Shown here one piece after another: positions 17,187-26,203 of a stretch of DNA of 64,000 bases (its first letter is position 1; each line of letters begins with the position of its first letter). Source of the stretch: Actimicrobium sp047621345 (GTDB lineage: Bacteria; Pseudomonadota; Gammaproteobacteria; Burkholderiales; Burkholderiaceae_D); contig JBLHLW010000006.1 of NCBI GenBank assembly GCA_047621345.1, positions 25,641 through 89,640 of the forward strand, read 5' to 3'. The notes under the pieces are model-generated. The model searched no databases. It saw nothing but the letters and a program-made list of their open reading frames with translations, and was not told where the DNA came from. Both the position numbers and the translations under genes were made by a program.

Positions 17187-17835
17187 GCGTAAAGAGTCAG
17201 TGAGAAATTGGGGAGTAGCAAAGTGGGCACGCGTGGCGGTAATGGTAACCGTTGCGATGTGTACGTCAGCCGCTTATTCTGCATCAAAAACAGTGCTTGT
17301 GCTTGGCGACAGTCTGTCGGCCGAATATGGGTTGGCGCGTGGTGAAGGCTGGGTCGCCCTGCTAGAACAACGCCTGAAAGACGCCGGGATCGATGCCACT
17401 TTGGTTAATGCCAGCATCAGCGGCGAAACAACCAGCGGTGGCATCACCCGATTGCCGGCCCTGCTCAGCAAAAACCAGCCAGCCATCGTTGTGGTTGAAC
17501 TTGGTGCCAATGACGGCTTGCGCGGACTGGCCCTTGGCGATACTCGGAAAAACCTGCGTAACATCATCAATGCAGCCCAAAAATCCAACGCCCGGGTCGT
17601 GCTGGTCGGTATGCAATTGCCGCCCAATTACGGTACCGATTACACCAAACGTTTCGCCGCGATTTTTCCGACACTAGCTAAAGAAACCAAGTCGGCACTG
17701 GTACCGTTCATGCTGGACGGCGTGGTCAGTCAGCCGCTCTTATTCCAGGCTGACCGCATCCATCCGACCGCACAAGCGCATCCGATCATCCTCGACACGA
17801 TCTGGCCGCATCTCAAGCCCCTTTTAAGCAAATAA
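17185..17835 (+). CDS. tesA: Arylesterase / thioesterase I / lysophospholipase (TesA)
   Basis: A 216-residue SGNH hydrolase with a cleavable signal peptide (basic start MRKESVRNW, hydrophobic VAVMVTVAM, likely cleavage after YSA). Block I is VLVLGDSLSAEYG with catalytic Ser43, the glycine block is the ASISGETTSGG segment, block III is VELGANDGLRG, and the Asp-His pair is in DRIHPTAQAH. It acts in the periplasm on acyl esters and thioesters. The frame is open far upstream, but the ATG at 17185 gives the expected length and signal; an alternative start is 17239. It is followed 4 bases later by mnmH. Confidence 0.9.
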   Translation: MRKESVRNWGVAKWARVAVMVTVAMCTSAAYSASKTVLVLGDSLSAEYGLARGEGWVALLEQRLKDAGIDATLVNASISGETTSGGITRLPALLSKNQPAIVVVELGANDGLRGLALGDTRKNLRNIINAAQKSNARVVLVGMQLPPNYGTDYTKRFAAIFPTLAKETKSALVPFMLDGVVSQPLLFQADRIHPTAQAHPIILDTIWPHLKPLLSK

Positions 17836-17839
17836 ATCC

Positions 17840-18898
17840 ATGAAGTATCCCGCCCTGCTCCCCTTTGCCGAACTGTTACCGCAGTTGGCACAGTTCGACG
17901 CCATTATCGATGTCCGCAGTCCCGGTGAGTTTGCCGAAGACCATTTGCCTGGGGCTATCAACTGCCCCGTGCTCGATGATGCCGAGCGCATCCGGATCGG
18001 CACTTTGTACAAGCAAGTCAATGCATTTGAAGCGAAGAAGGCCGGGGCGGCTTTGGTCGCCCACAACATCGGTCGGCACATCGACAACCTATTTTTTGAC
18101 AAACCGAAAGATTGGAAGCCTTTGGTCTATTGCTGGCGTGGCGGCAACCGCAGCGGTGCGCTCACGCACATCCTGGCCAAGATCGGTTGGCCGGCGATCC
18201 AGTTAGACGGCGGCTACAAGGAATTCCGCCGATACGTCAACACCAGCCTACCGGCGCTGGCGTCGCGCCTGCAGTATCGCGTTGTGTGCGGCACCACTGG
18301 CAGCGGCAAGAGCCGTTTGCTGCAAACGCTGGCAGCACAAGGTGCGCAGGTACTGGACCTCGAACAACTGGCCGAACACCGTGGCTCAGTGCTTGGTGGC
18401 TGGCCCAGCGCGCCGCAACCCAGCCAAAAAATGTTCGAAACCCGACTATGGCAGGCGCTGCGCAACTTCGACCCTGCGCGCGAGGTCTTCGTCGAATCCG
18501 AAAGCAAGAAGGTCGGCAATGTCCGCGTGCCGGAAGATTTGATGGAACGCATCCGTGCTTCGCCATGCATCGCGCTGGGATTGGCGCAGCCGCACAGGGT
18601 GCAATTGCTGATGGATGAATATGACAACTTCGTCGATGCGCCCGACACGTTGGCCGAGCAACTCGAATGTTTGGTAACGATGTATGGCAAGGAACGCATC
18701 AGCCTGTGGCAAGCAATGGCGCGTGATGGCCATCTGCCGTTGCTGGTTGACGAACTGCTGGTGCAGCACTACGACCCGGCCTATCTGAAATCCATCGAGC
18801 GCAATTTCAGTCAGTACACCCAAGCAATCAAGCTGGATTTGCCGGACATTTCTCCGGCAGCTTTTGATGCAGCAGCACGCCAGTTGCATCCTGCCTGA
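17840..18898 (+). CDS. mnmH: tRNA 2-selenouridine synthase
   Basis: A 352-residue protein with an N-terminal rhodanese domain (DVRSPGEFAEDHLPGAINCPVL; catalytic Cys98 in VYCWRGGNRSG) and a C-terminal P-loop domain (GTTGSGKSRLL at 151-161). This is the MnmH/SelU (YbbB) layout. The enzyme converts 2-thiouridine at wobble position 34 of some tRNAs to 2-selenouridine through a geranylated intermediate, using selenophosphate. Neither selD nor mnmA is in the window. It probably shares a transcript with tesA, starting 4 bases after its stop. Confidence 0.93.
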   Translation: MKYPALLPFAELLPQLAQFDAIIDVRSPGEFAEDHLPGAINCPVLDDAERIRIGTLYKQVNAFEAKKAGAALVAHNIGRHIDNLFFDKPKDWKPLVYCWRGGNRSGALTHILAKIGWPAIQLDGGYKEFRRYVNTSLPALASRLQYRVVCGTTGSGKSRLLQTLAAQGAQVLDLEQLAEHRGSVLGGWPSAPQPSQKMFETRLWQALRNFDPAREVFVESESKKVGNVRVPEDLMERIRASPCIALGLAQPHRVQLLMDEYDNFVDAPDTLAEQLECLVTMYGKERISLWQAMARDGHLPLLVDELLVQHYDPAYLKSIERNFSQYTQAIKLDLPDISPAAFDAAARQLHPA

Positions 18899-18904
18899 CA
18901 ACGT

Positions 18905-19861
18905 TCAAGCCAGAATCAAGGCCAGATCCGGGTCGATCTGGCGCGCTGATATCGATGCGATCATCGTCGATTGTAGCGACGGCAGAGACCCACCGGCGCG
19001 ATAGTGGAAACTGACCTGCAGCACGTCGCCCGCGACAACATCGACTGGCTCGTTGAGCGGCAAGATCATGTAATTATTGAGCCAGTCGATCGTCGATTGT
19101 TCGTCGACCAGTACGGCAAGGATATTCTTGGTAATGAAACGCAATGAGGACACAGTGCCACTGTGCGCCATCGTGAACTGGCCGCTCCAACTGATCAGCG
19201 GATCCACGTCAGCCTGAAAATCTAGCATGCTATAGACCTGCGGCTCTGCCAGTTCGATCGTGTCGTCGGCCTCCCGCGTGAGCTCACGGAATTGCACGAT
19301 TGGGGCATTGAAACCTTCGAAATCGTAGTCCAGTTGCAGCGGTTGCACCGCCATGATGACGGCATCCGGCACAAATAGCGGAAGCGGTCCGCCGAAGCGA
19401 GCCAGGTAACGCTGTTTAAACGACATCATCATGTCGACCTGTTTTTCTCGCAGCATCCCGGCATGAATCATTTCGCAGATCACTACGTCGACCGGTTCCG
19501 GTGGCAAGTAGACGAACGCATCCGCCTGAATGACCTCAACTTTGTGACCATGCTGATTGCGCGACAGTAGCCGACGCGCCTCAGCGACCATGTCCGGATT
19601 GAGTTCGACGCACCAGACTTTTTCGGCTGCTGCAGCAGCAAAAAAGGACAACACACCGGTGCCGCCTCCCAACTCCAGGACTTTTGCCCCAGAAAATACA
19701 ACGGCGTTGATCGCCGCCTTGAAATTTTTCATCCGGCGCTGGTCCATCAACATGTTGTGATGGTATTGCAATGGAATGAATTGCCCTAAGTAAGAACTTT
19801 CGATTTCCCGTTCGATCAACGTCGGTAAGTCCTGTCTGTTTAGCGCATTACGATCATCCAT
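18905..19861 (-). CDS. Protein arginine methyltransferase-like SAM methyltransferase
   Basis: A 318-residue protein. The SAM-binding motif is VLELGGGTGVLSFFAAAAA with acidic loop CVELNPD. The segment VVICEMIHAGMLREKQ resembles the double-E loop of protein arginine methyltransferases, with the two Glu nine residues apart as in PRMT1. The C-terminal region looks like the PRMT beta-barrel (VPDAVIMAVQPLQ; STIDWLNNYMILPL, resembling the THW loop; VSFHYRAGG). The start at 19861 is chosen for the GGGGA site before it; the longer frame would add about 60 unconserved residues. Substrate unknown. It ends 6 bases after the convergent mnmH. Confidence 0.7.
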   Translation of the reverse strand: MDDRNALNRQDLPTLIEREIESSYLGQFIPLQYHHNMLMDQRRMKNFKAAINAVVFSGAKVLELGGGTGVLSFFAAAAAEKVWCVELNPDMVAEARRLLSRNQHGHKVEVIQADAFVYLPPEPVDVVICEMIHAGMLREKQVDMMMSFKQRYLARFGGPLPLFVPDAVIMAVQPLQLDYDFEGFNAPIVQFRELTREADDTIELAEPQVYSMLDFQADVDPLISWSGQFTMAHSGTVSSLRFITKNILAVLVDEQSTIDWLNNYMILPLNEPVDVVAGDVLQVSFHYRAGGSLPSLQSTMIASISARQIDPDLALILA

Positions 19862-20001
19862 GACATTCCCCGAGTCGATTTTGTGAGAAGAAGCGTTTTT
19901 TTGCATCTTTCTGCATTTATTCGTTACGGATGGAACATAGACTAAAGTACCCCGGAAGTACACAAAGTTTCTATAGTGCATTGAAAAAACGATAACCGTA
20001 A

Positions 20002-20046
20002 GGCGGGATAAGCCGAAGCCATTACCCGACCGGATCAAAGGGTAAT
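20002..20046. repeat. REP-like imperfect palindrome
   Basis: GGCGGGATAAGC is followed by a CGAA turn and a near-complement ending ATTACCCG-ACC, the look of a degenerate REP hairpin. A second overlapping inverted repeat pairs ATTACCC (20021-20027) with GGGTAAT (20040-20046). It lies in the 274-base gap between the methyltransferase and glnB and may end or stabilise the glnB transcript. Confidence 0.45.
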
Positions 20047-20135
20047 ACGCCGCAGGGAGGCTGGCATACAGGTAAAACGACGCGAGTTAGCTCGGCGATA
20101 ATCCGTTCAATAACATCGCTCAAATACGGGCTGTT

Positions 20136-20474
20136 TCAGACCGCATCCGATCCGGTCTCACCAGTACGAATACGAACGACTTGTTCGACGTTTTGAACAA
20201 ATATCTTGCCGTCGCCGATCTTGCCGGTGCGCGCCGCTTTAATAATCGCATCGACAGCAGCCTCCATTGCCGCATCGTCGACGATTGCTTCGACCTTTAC
20301 CTTAGGCAAGAAGTCAACGACATATTCTGCGCCACGGTACAACTCGGTATGTCCTTTTTGGCGGCCGAAACCTTTGACCTCGGTCACAGTCAGTCCGGTC
20401 ACGCCAACTTCGGCGAGGGCCTCGCGAACTTCGTCTAGCTTGAATGGCTTGATGATGGCGGTTATTTGTTTCAT
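20136..20474 (-). CDS. glnB: Nitrogen regulatory protein P-II
   Basis: A 112-residue PII protein. It has the N-terminal KQITAIIKPFKLDEVREAL, the T-loop with the uridylylation site Tyr51 (YRGAEYVVDFLPKVKVE), the B-loop (AARTGKIGDGKIFV) and C-terminal VVRIRTGETG. PII senses 2-oxoglutarate and ATP/ADP and controls glutamine synthetase adenylylation and the NtrBC system. A clear AAGGA site precedes the start. It follows nadE by 56 bases on the same strand, a gene order common in betaproteobacteria. Confidence 0.96.
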   Translation of the reverse strand: MKQITAIIKPFKLDEVREALAEVGVTGLTVTEVKGFGRQKGHTELYRGAEYVVDFLPKVKVEAIVDDAAMEAAVDAIIKAARTGKIGDGKIFVQNVEQVVRIRTGETGSDAV

Positions 20475-20530
20475 GGTGAATCCTTTGATGGGCTGCGCTG
20501 TAATGAGGACATTGATGCGTTGATTTTAAA

Positions 20531-22144
20531 CTAGCCGCGAAATTTCGACGTGATTGGATACCGCCAATCACGCCCAAATGCACGGTGCGTGACGCGAATA
20601 CCGACCGGCGATTGCCGACGTTTGTATTCATTGATCTTAATCAAATGGGTAATTCGCGCGACATCTTCGGTCCGAAAACCAGCGGAAATGACCTCGTCGA
20701 CACTGCGATTCTCTTCCATGAACAGCTGCATGATGCCGTCGAGTATCTCGTAAGGCGGCAATGAGTCCTGATCAGTCTGGTCTGGCCGCAATTCGGCAGA
20801 TGGCGCACGTGTCAAGATACGTTCGGGAATCACCGCTGAGAGCGTGTTGCGATACGCGCACAACCGGTAGACCAGCGTCTTGGCAATATCCTTGAGTACA
20901 GCGAAACCGCCAGCCATATCGCCATAGAGTGTGCAATAGCCGACTGCCATCTCACTTTTATTGCCCGTTGTCAGCACGATCGAACCATGCTTGTTCGACA
21001 AGGCCATCAACATGGTGCCGCGAATGCGCGCCTGAATATTTTCTTCCGTCGCATCAAGGGGCAAACCGGCGAACTCCGGCGCCAGTGTGCTGAGGAACGC
21101 ATCGAAACAAGGGGCGATGGCGATTTCGTCGTAGCGCACGCCAGTCCGTTGTGCCATATCCCGCGAATCGATCCATGAAATCTCGGCGGTATACGGCGAT
21201 GGCATCATCACGGTACGTACCTTGTCAGCGCCAAGCGCATCGACCGCGACGGCCAATGTCAGTGCCGAGTCGACACCGCCTGACAAGCCCAGTAACACTC
21301 CCGGAAATCCATTTTTACCGATGTAATCGCGCACCCCGAGTACCAGCGCCTGGTAGACCTGCGCCTCGACGGATAACGGGGCTGCGATATTGCCCGGCAG
21401 CGGCTTCGCGCCATCAAACTGGACTAACTGCAAATCTTCTTCGACATGCTTGAGTTGCGCTTGGAGTTGTCCTGCCTGATCCATCACGAACGAGTTGCCA
21501 TCAAAGATCAATTCATCCTGGCCGCCCACGAGATTGACGTAGACCAAAGCCAAGCCCTGTGAACAGACATTGGCGCGCATGATGTCATACCGCAAGTGCA
21601 ACTTGTGCATATGGTAGGGCGAACCGTTCGGTACCAGCAGCACTTGCGCACCGGCAGCGCGAGCACGTGCCGGCGCACGACCAAACCAGGTGTCTTCGCA
21701 AATATTGATGCCGAACGTCACGCCCTTGACCTTGAAGACGCAGGCCTGTTCGCCAGCAGAAAAATAGCGTTTTTCGTCAAAGACAGCATCGTTGGGTAAC
21801 TCGGCCTTGCAATACGTGGCGACAACCTCCCCACCGGCAAGCACCACCACCGCATTGAAACGCGCGCCGTCATTGATCACCGGCAATCCGACCAGAACAT
21901 GGAGCCCGGCAAACACGGACAGATCAGCCGCCAGCGAGGCGACTTGCTCGGCAGATTGTGCGTAAAATGCACCGCGCAAGAGCAAGTCTTCAGGGGGGTA
22001 GCCGACCAATGACATTTCCGGCGTCACAACCACATCGGCACCTTGCGCTGCGGCTCGCTCAGCAAAGGCAAAAATCCTCGCACGGTTGCCGCTCAGGTCG
22101 CCGACGGTACTATTAATTTGCGCAATGGCAACTTTAACTGTCAT
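20531..22144 (-). CDS. nadE: Glutamine-dependent NAD+ synthetase
   Basis: A 537-residue two-domain enzyme. The N-terminal nitrilase-fold glutaminase carries the triad Glu43 (TPEMSLVGYP), Lys113 (CKAELPND) and Cys149 (INICEDTWF). The C-terminal synthetase domain has the ATP-pyrophosphatase P-loop GLSGGVDSALT and the TTGNKSEMAVGYCTLYGD and RAPSAELRPDQTDQDSLPPY blocks. It makes NAD+ from deamido-NAD+, ATP and glutamine-derived ammonia. Length is normal for the glutamine-dependent type. It likely forms an operon with glnB. Confidence 0.96.
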   Translation of the reverse strand: MTVKVAIAQINSTVGDLSGNRARIFAFAERAAAQGADVVVTPEMSLVGYPPEDLLLRGAFYAQSAEQVASLAADLSVFAGLHVLVGLPVINDGARFNAVVVLAGGEVVATYCKAELPNDAVFDEKRYFSAGEQACVFKVKGVTFGINICEDTWFGRAPARARAAGAQVLLVPNGSPYHMHKLHLRYDIMRANVCSQGLALVYVNLVGGQDELIFDGNSFVMDQAGQLQAQLKHVEEDLQLVQFDGAKPLPGNIAAPLSVEAQVYQALVLGVRDYIGKNGFPGVLLGLSGGVDSALTLAVAVDALGADKVRTVMMPSPYTAEISWIDSRDMAQRTGVRYDEIAIAPCFDAFLSTLAPEFAGLPLDATEENIQARIRGTMLMALSNKHGSIVLTTGNKSEMAVGYCTLYGDMAGGFAVLKDIAKTLVYRLCAYRNTLSAVIPERILTRAPSAELRPDQTDQDSLPPYEILDGIMQLFMEENRSVDEVISAGFRTEDVARITHLIKINEYKRRQSPVGIRVTHRAFGRDWRYPITSKFRG

Positions 22145-22272
22145 GGATACAATTCTTCAGGCAAAAAAGTTTTGGCGGGTTGGTAGCAGGATCAACTGTG
22201 AGACGCACTCATGATTGTTTCCTGCATTCGCTCGCGACGTTAAAACGACATAAAGTCATAGAGGGAATCACC

Positions 22273-23436
22273 TTGAATTATCGCACGCAAATCGTCTCGT
22301 CCCTGAGCGCCGTCGGCCAGCAAGCATGGGATGGCCTGCTGGCTTTGCAGGGCGATGCCAACCCGTTCTTGTCGTTCGCTTTTTTGGATGCCTTGCATGA
22401 GACCGGTTGTGCGTCAATTGCCACCGGATGGCAGCCACAATTCCTGATTTTATGGGAAGACATCGACACCACACCGCAACTGGTCGCTGCCATTCCGCTC
22501 TATGCAAAGATGCATTCCTACGGCGAATATGTGTTCGACTGGGCCTGGGCAGATGCCTATCAGCGCAATGGCCTCGACTATTATCCGAAGCTGCTGTCGT
22601 CCATACCTTTTACGCCCGTGACCGGCGCCCGACTGCTGGCGCGCGATGACGATGCGCGGACTTCGCTGATCGAGGCGCTGTGTGCAATACAGGCCAACAG
22701 CAAGGTCTCTTCCACACACGTTCTTTACCCTCCCGAAGCGCAGGCAAATCAGCTCAAGGACGCCGGCTTCATGTTACGTGCGGGAGTACAGTTTCATTGG
22801 CTCAATCCTGGTTATGCCAGTTTCGATGCGTTCCTCGAATCGCTCGAACGCAAGAAACGCAAGAATATCCGTGCCGAGCGCCGCAAAGTCGCCGAGCAAG
22901 GCATTATTTTTCGTCAGGTCGCCGGTACCGATGCCAGCCCGGCAGACTGGGAATTCTTCAATCGCTGTTATGCCCAGACTTATACCGAGCATCATTCGAC
23001 GCCGTATCTGAGTCTTGATTTTTTCCTACGTATCGGCGCCACGATGGGACATAACATCTTGTTAATCATCGCAGAACGAGACGGTGTGCCAATCGCAGCA
23101 TCGCTGGTGATTCATGATGGTCACACGCTATATGGACGATATTGGGGTGCCATTGCGGACGTGCCCTGCCTGCATTTCGAGACCGCGTATTACCAGCCGC
23201 TTGAATACTGCATTGCCAACGGCCTCGCCTGTTTTGAAGGAGGTGCTCAGGGCGAGCACAAGATGGCCCGTGGCTTTCTGCCCCAGAAAACCTGGTCCGC
23301 GCACTGGTTGGCGCATCCCTCTTTTTCGGATGCGATTGAACGCTTTCTGGAGCGGGAAACCGGCGGTATTGAGTCCTACATGGATGAACTGCACGAGCGT
23401 AATCCATTTCGCGCTGCGAACGGTGCTGTGACCTAA
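22273..23436 (+). CDS. FemAB-like GNAT-family acyltransferase
   Basis: A 387-residue protein of the FemAB-like / peptidogalycan biosynthesis family (PF04339-like). Characteristic segments are NPFLSFAFLDALHETG, the KKRKNIRAERRKV basic block, TYTEHHSTPYLSLDFF and GAQGEHKMARGFLP. Relatives transfer acyl or aminoacyl groups, but the real substrate is unknown. The start is called at TTG 22273 because a GAGGGA site lies 6 bases before it; the longer open frame from 22180 adds 31 residues without conserved features. It is divergent from nadE. Confidence 0.8.
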   Translation: MNYRTQIVSSLSAVGQQAWDGLLALQGDANPFLSFAFLDALHETGCASIATGWQPQFLILWEDIDTTPQLVAAIPLYAKMHSYGEYVFDWAWADAYQRNGLDYYPKLLSSIPFTPVTGARLLARDDDARTSLIEALCAIQANSKVSSTHVLYPPEAQANQLKDAGFMLRAGVQFHWLNPGYASFDAFLESLERKKRKNIRAERRKVAEQGIIFRQVAGTDASPADWEFFNRCYAQTYTEHHSTPYLSLDFFLRIGATMGHNILLIIAERDGVPIAASLVIHDGHTLYGRYWGAIADVPCLHFETAYYQPLEYCIANGLACFEGGAQGEHKMARGFLPQKTWSAHWLAHPSFSDAIERFLERETGGIESYMDELHERNPFRAANGAVT

Positions 23437-23523
23437 TCAGTGTGGCTGACGACAGGTCAACCAACGCGCCGATATCTAGACGACCGAAGATGTCGTGGTT
23501 GCTAACGTTGTAATCCTACGCCG

Positions 23524-25071
23524 TCAATGGGGAGCCAATGCCGCCAGGAGCTGCCCTTTCAACATCTTGATCAGGGCCGTTTCGTCTTTTGGGACGCCCT
23601 CCGGCGCGTCGTGAACACGGTCGGCATACACCAGACCAAATGGCTTTCCCATAACCAACAACGGCAAGACGATAAAACTGCGTGCATCCGGCAACGCGCG
23701 GCGGTGCCAGGCTGGAATCAGCGCGACAATGTTGGCCGCATGGGCGTCGGAAATCAGCAAGTCGACATCTTTAGCCAACGCAAGACCGAACAAATCACGG
23801 CCGCTATCGGCTGAAAAGGTGAATTCAGCCTGAGCTATTGCCGGTAAATTACCTAGCGACAAGCGGGAGCGGAATTGACTGCTACGGGGATCGAATACGC
23901 ACAGGGTAGAAAAGCGAAAGCCAAGGCTATGATGCAGCGTCTCCAGAACTAACAACATCAGATCATTGATCTTGCAGCGACCTGAAGAGATCATCTCCGT
24001 CACGTCCTTGACACCAGCAAGTAGCAACAACTTTGCATTCATCGGTTTGCCACTGGGATAAAAGATCTCGACGTACCTGTCCAGTTCCGGCTCGCCGTGC
24101 ATCATGATGTCCGATGGCAATATCGAGACCTCAGCAGCAGGCTCAGCAGTCGCCTCGGGGAAAGGTTCCGTTCCATTTGACGCAATCAGCGCCTGGCTTT
24201 GCTCGATGACGGTTTTATACAGCGCCACCATGGCATCCTGGTCGAGGCTCAGCGCTGAACCAAATTGTTCCAGCAATAGGTGACTGGCGGTATCGCCGAC
24301 CGGATCGCGCTTCTGGACAATGAGCGCTGCTGCTGCCGCACTAAATACCGCTACCTGTTGCAGCCACTCCTGCCGACTCTTGGCGAGCCTAATCGTGCCA
24401 ACCGGCAACGGAGCCAATGCCTTGACGATGCTGTCCGGAATCTGCCACTCGTGGAGCACTCCCTCGGCGAGTGCATCGAAACTACAACCGATGCAGGTCA
24501 TTGAAGCTTGTGCCGCCGACACCTTCTCTGCACTCATCAGTGCGGCGATTTCCTTATACAACGCGTGGTCATGCGAGGCAACTAGCAAGCGCCCCATGTT
24601 CTTGAACAAGGCCGCCACCGCAGCTTCTTCGGAATCCTTGAAATGACTGCGCCGCGCCAACTCACGGCCGACAATACTGGCGCACAGCGCTTGCGATAAC
24701 TCCGCCCGGACGTCTTGTGCATGCTTGCCCGACATGCCATCGACGAGCAGCATCGCCAGCGCACTGGTCTTGACGGCATCGAAACCCAGCAAAAAAATGG
24801 CTTTCGAAATCGTGGTCACCTGTCCACCAGAGGCAACTCGATACGTCACTGTATTGGCAAGGCGTAGCATTTTCTGAGTCAGACCGGCATTGGACAAAAC
24901 GAAATGCGCCAAGTTGCGAACGGCCTCATCGCCAGACGATGCCAGTTGAACCACTTGGTAAATGGAACTTCCTAAAGCCGGCAATCCGGCATCAGCACCT
25001 ATTTTTTGCAAAAGTCCGTCACGAACCGATGTTTTGTCGACTTTTGGGGGAACAAGGAAAACAGCTGTCAT
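23524..25071 (-). CDS. HDOD-GAF signalling protein
   Basis: A 515-residue cytoplasmic protein. Residues about 20-230 form an HDOD domain (LPALGSSIYQVVQLASSG; LSNAGLTQKMLRLANT; ISKAIFLLGFDAVKTSALAMLLVDGM; AAVAALFKNMGRLLVA), an HD-like fold lacking the full metal-binding HD motif. Residues about 345-510 form a GAF-like domain (LETLHHSLGFRFSTLCVFD; FIVLPLLVMGKPFGLVYAD). HDOD proteins link to cyclic-di-GMP or stress signalling in several proteobacteria. The start at 25071 follows GGTGA; the frame is open to 25182 without conserved sequence. Confidence 0.8.
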   Translation of the reverse strand: MTAVFLVPPKVDKTSVRDGLLQKIGADAGLPALGSSIYQVVQLASSGDEAVRNLAHFVLSNAGLTQKMLRLANTVTYRVASGGQVTTISKAIFLLGFDAVKTSALAMLLVDGMSGKHAQDVRAELSQALCASIVGRELARRSHFKDSEEAAVAALFKNMGRLLVASHDHALYKEIAALMSAEKVSAAQASMTCIGCSFDALAEGVLHEWQIPDSIVKALAPLPVGTIRLAKSRQEWLQQVAVFSAAAAALIVQKRDPVGDTASHLLLEQFGSALSLDQDAMVALYKTVIEQSQALIASNGTEPFPEATAEPAAEVSILPSDIMMHGEPELDRYVEIFYPSGKPMNAKLLLLAGVKDVTEMISSGRCKINDLMLLVLETLHHSLGFRFSTLCVFDPRSSQFRSRLSLGNLPAIAQAEFTFSADSGRDLFGLALAKDVDLLISDAHAANIVALIPAWHRRALPDARSFIVLPLLVMGKPFGLVYADRVHDAPEGVPKDETALIKMLKGQLLAALAPH

Positions 25072-25306
25072 GAATGCGATCACCGGTAGCAGGTTGAACT
25101 GATGTGGTAGCCGCTCGAGGCGGTGCGTGTCGTGATTGTGATGATGCCGTACCCGACCATCAGTACCGATAATGCACGTCAATTCGACGCCAGTGTCGAA
25201 TTACCTAAGAATAACAAACCACGCAGAGCGATTGAGCAATCATCCTCTCCCGAAGCATCTGCCCACAAGCCGTACAATCGGACCTTCGTTTTCATTCGCC
25301 CTTCCC

Positions 25307-26203
25307 ATGCAACCCACCGATATCCTCCTTGCCCTCGCTGTTGTCATCATCTGGGGATCGAACTTCGTCATCATCAAGCTGGGACTGCAAGGCTTGCCAC
25401 CGATTCTGTTTACCACTCTGCGTTTCCTGTTTGCCGCCTTGCCGCTGGTGTTTTTTATCAAGCGACCCAAGCTGCCATTCCGTTTGCTGGCTGGCTACAG
25501 TCTGTTCCAGTTCGCACTCCAGTTCACCTTGCTTTATTCAGGCATTGAGCTGGGATTTCCGCCAGGACTGGCGTCGCTAGTGATCCAGCTACAAGTCTTT
25601 TTTACGATCGGCCTGGCCGTTCTGTTGCTAGGTGAACGTCCTCACCTGCCGCAAGTGGTGGGCGCCTTGATCGCACTTGCCGGCATGGTGCTGGTGGCCT
25701 CGCAACTTGATGCCAAGCCAACCGTCATCGGCTTCGTGATGGTCATCGCCGCCGGGTTTTGCTGGGCAATCGCGAATATATTTTCCAAACAAATGGGCAA
25801 GGTCAATGCAATCGAACTGGTCGTATGGGCCTCGTTGCTAGCGGTTCCACCCTTGATCGTGGCGTCATTGCTGGTCGAGGGCATCGATGCGTGGACCAAG
25901 GCAGCCACGCAATTGAACTGGACATCGGCGGGAGCAATTCTGTTTCAGTCCTATCCAAACACGCTGGTCGGCTTCGGTATCTGGTCGATTCTGATGCGCA
26001 AGTATCCGACTTCGACAATCGCTCCCTTTGCACTGCTCGTACCGGTTACCGGCATGCTCAGTGCGACGCTGTTTCTCGGAGAACCCATGCAGTGGTGGAA
26101 GATCGTTGCTGGCGTGCTCGTACTGGGCGGATTGGGCATTAACCTTTTTGGTGGACGCGTTGGGCAATGGCTAAACACGCAGCGGATAAGCAAGCATGGC
26201 TGA
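25307..26203 (+). CDS. EamA / DMT-family exporter
   Basis: A 298-residue membrane protein with about ten helices in two EamA repeats. Repeat one starts DILLALAVVIIWGSNFVIIK and has FTTLRFLFAALPLVFF; repeat two has GFVMVIAAGFCWAIANIFSK and ends in LVPVTGMLSATLFLGEPMQWWKIVAGVLVLGG. The closest well-known relative is the E. coli EamA O-acetylserine/cysteine exporter, but the substrate cannot be read from sequence. The ATG at 25307 gives the normal length. Its last 8 bases overlap the start of the exonuclease gene, so the three genes 25307-28830 are probably co-transcribed. Confidence 0.87.
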   Translation: MQPTDILLALAVVIIWGSNFVIIKLGLQGLPPILFTTLRFLFAALPLVFFIKRPKLPFRLLAGYSLFQFALQFTLLYSGIELGFPPGLASLVIQLQVFFTIGLAVLLLGERPHLPQVVGALIALAGMVLVASQLDAKPTVIGFVMVIAAGFCWAIANIFSKQMGKVNAIELVVWASLLAVPPLIVASLLVEGIDAWTKAATQLNWTSAGAILFQSYPNTLVGFGIWSILMRKYPTSTIAPFALLVPVTGMLSATLFLGEPMQWWKIVAGVLVLGGLGINLFGGRVGQWLNTQRISKHG

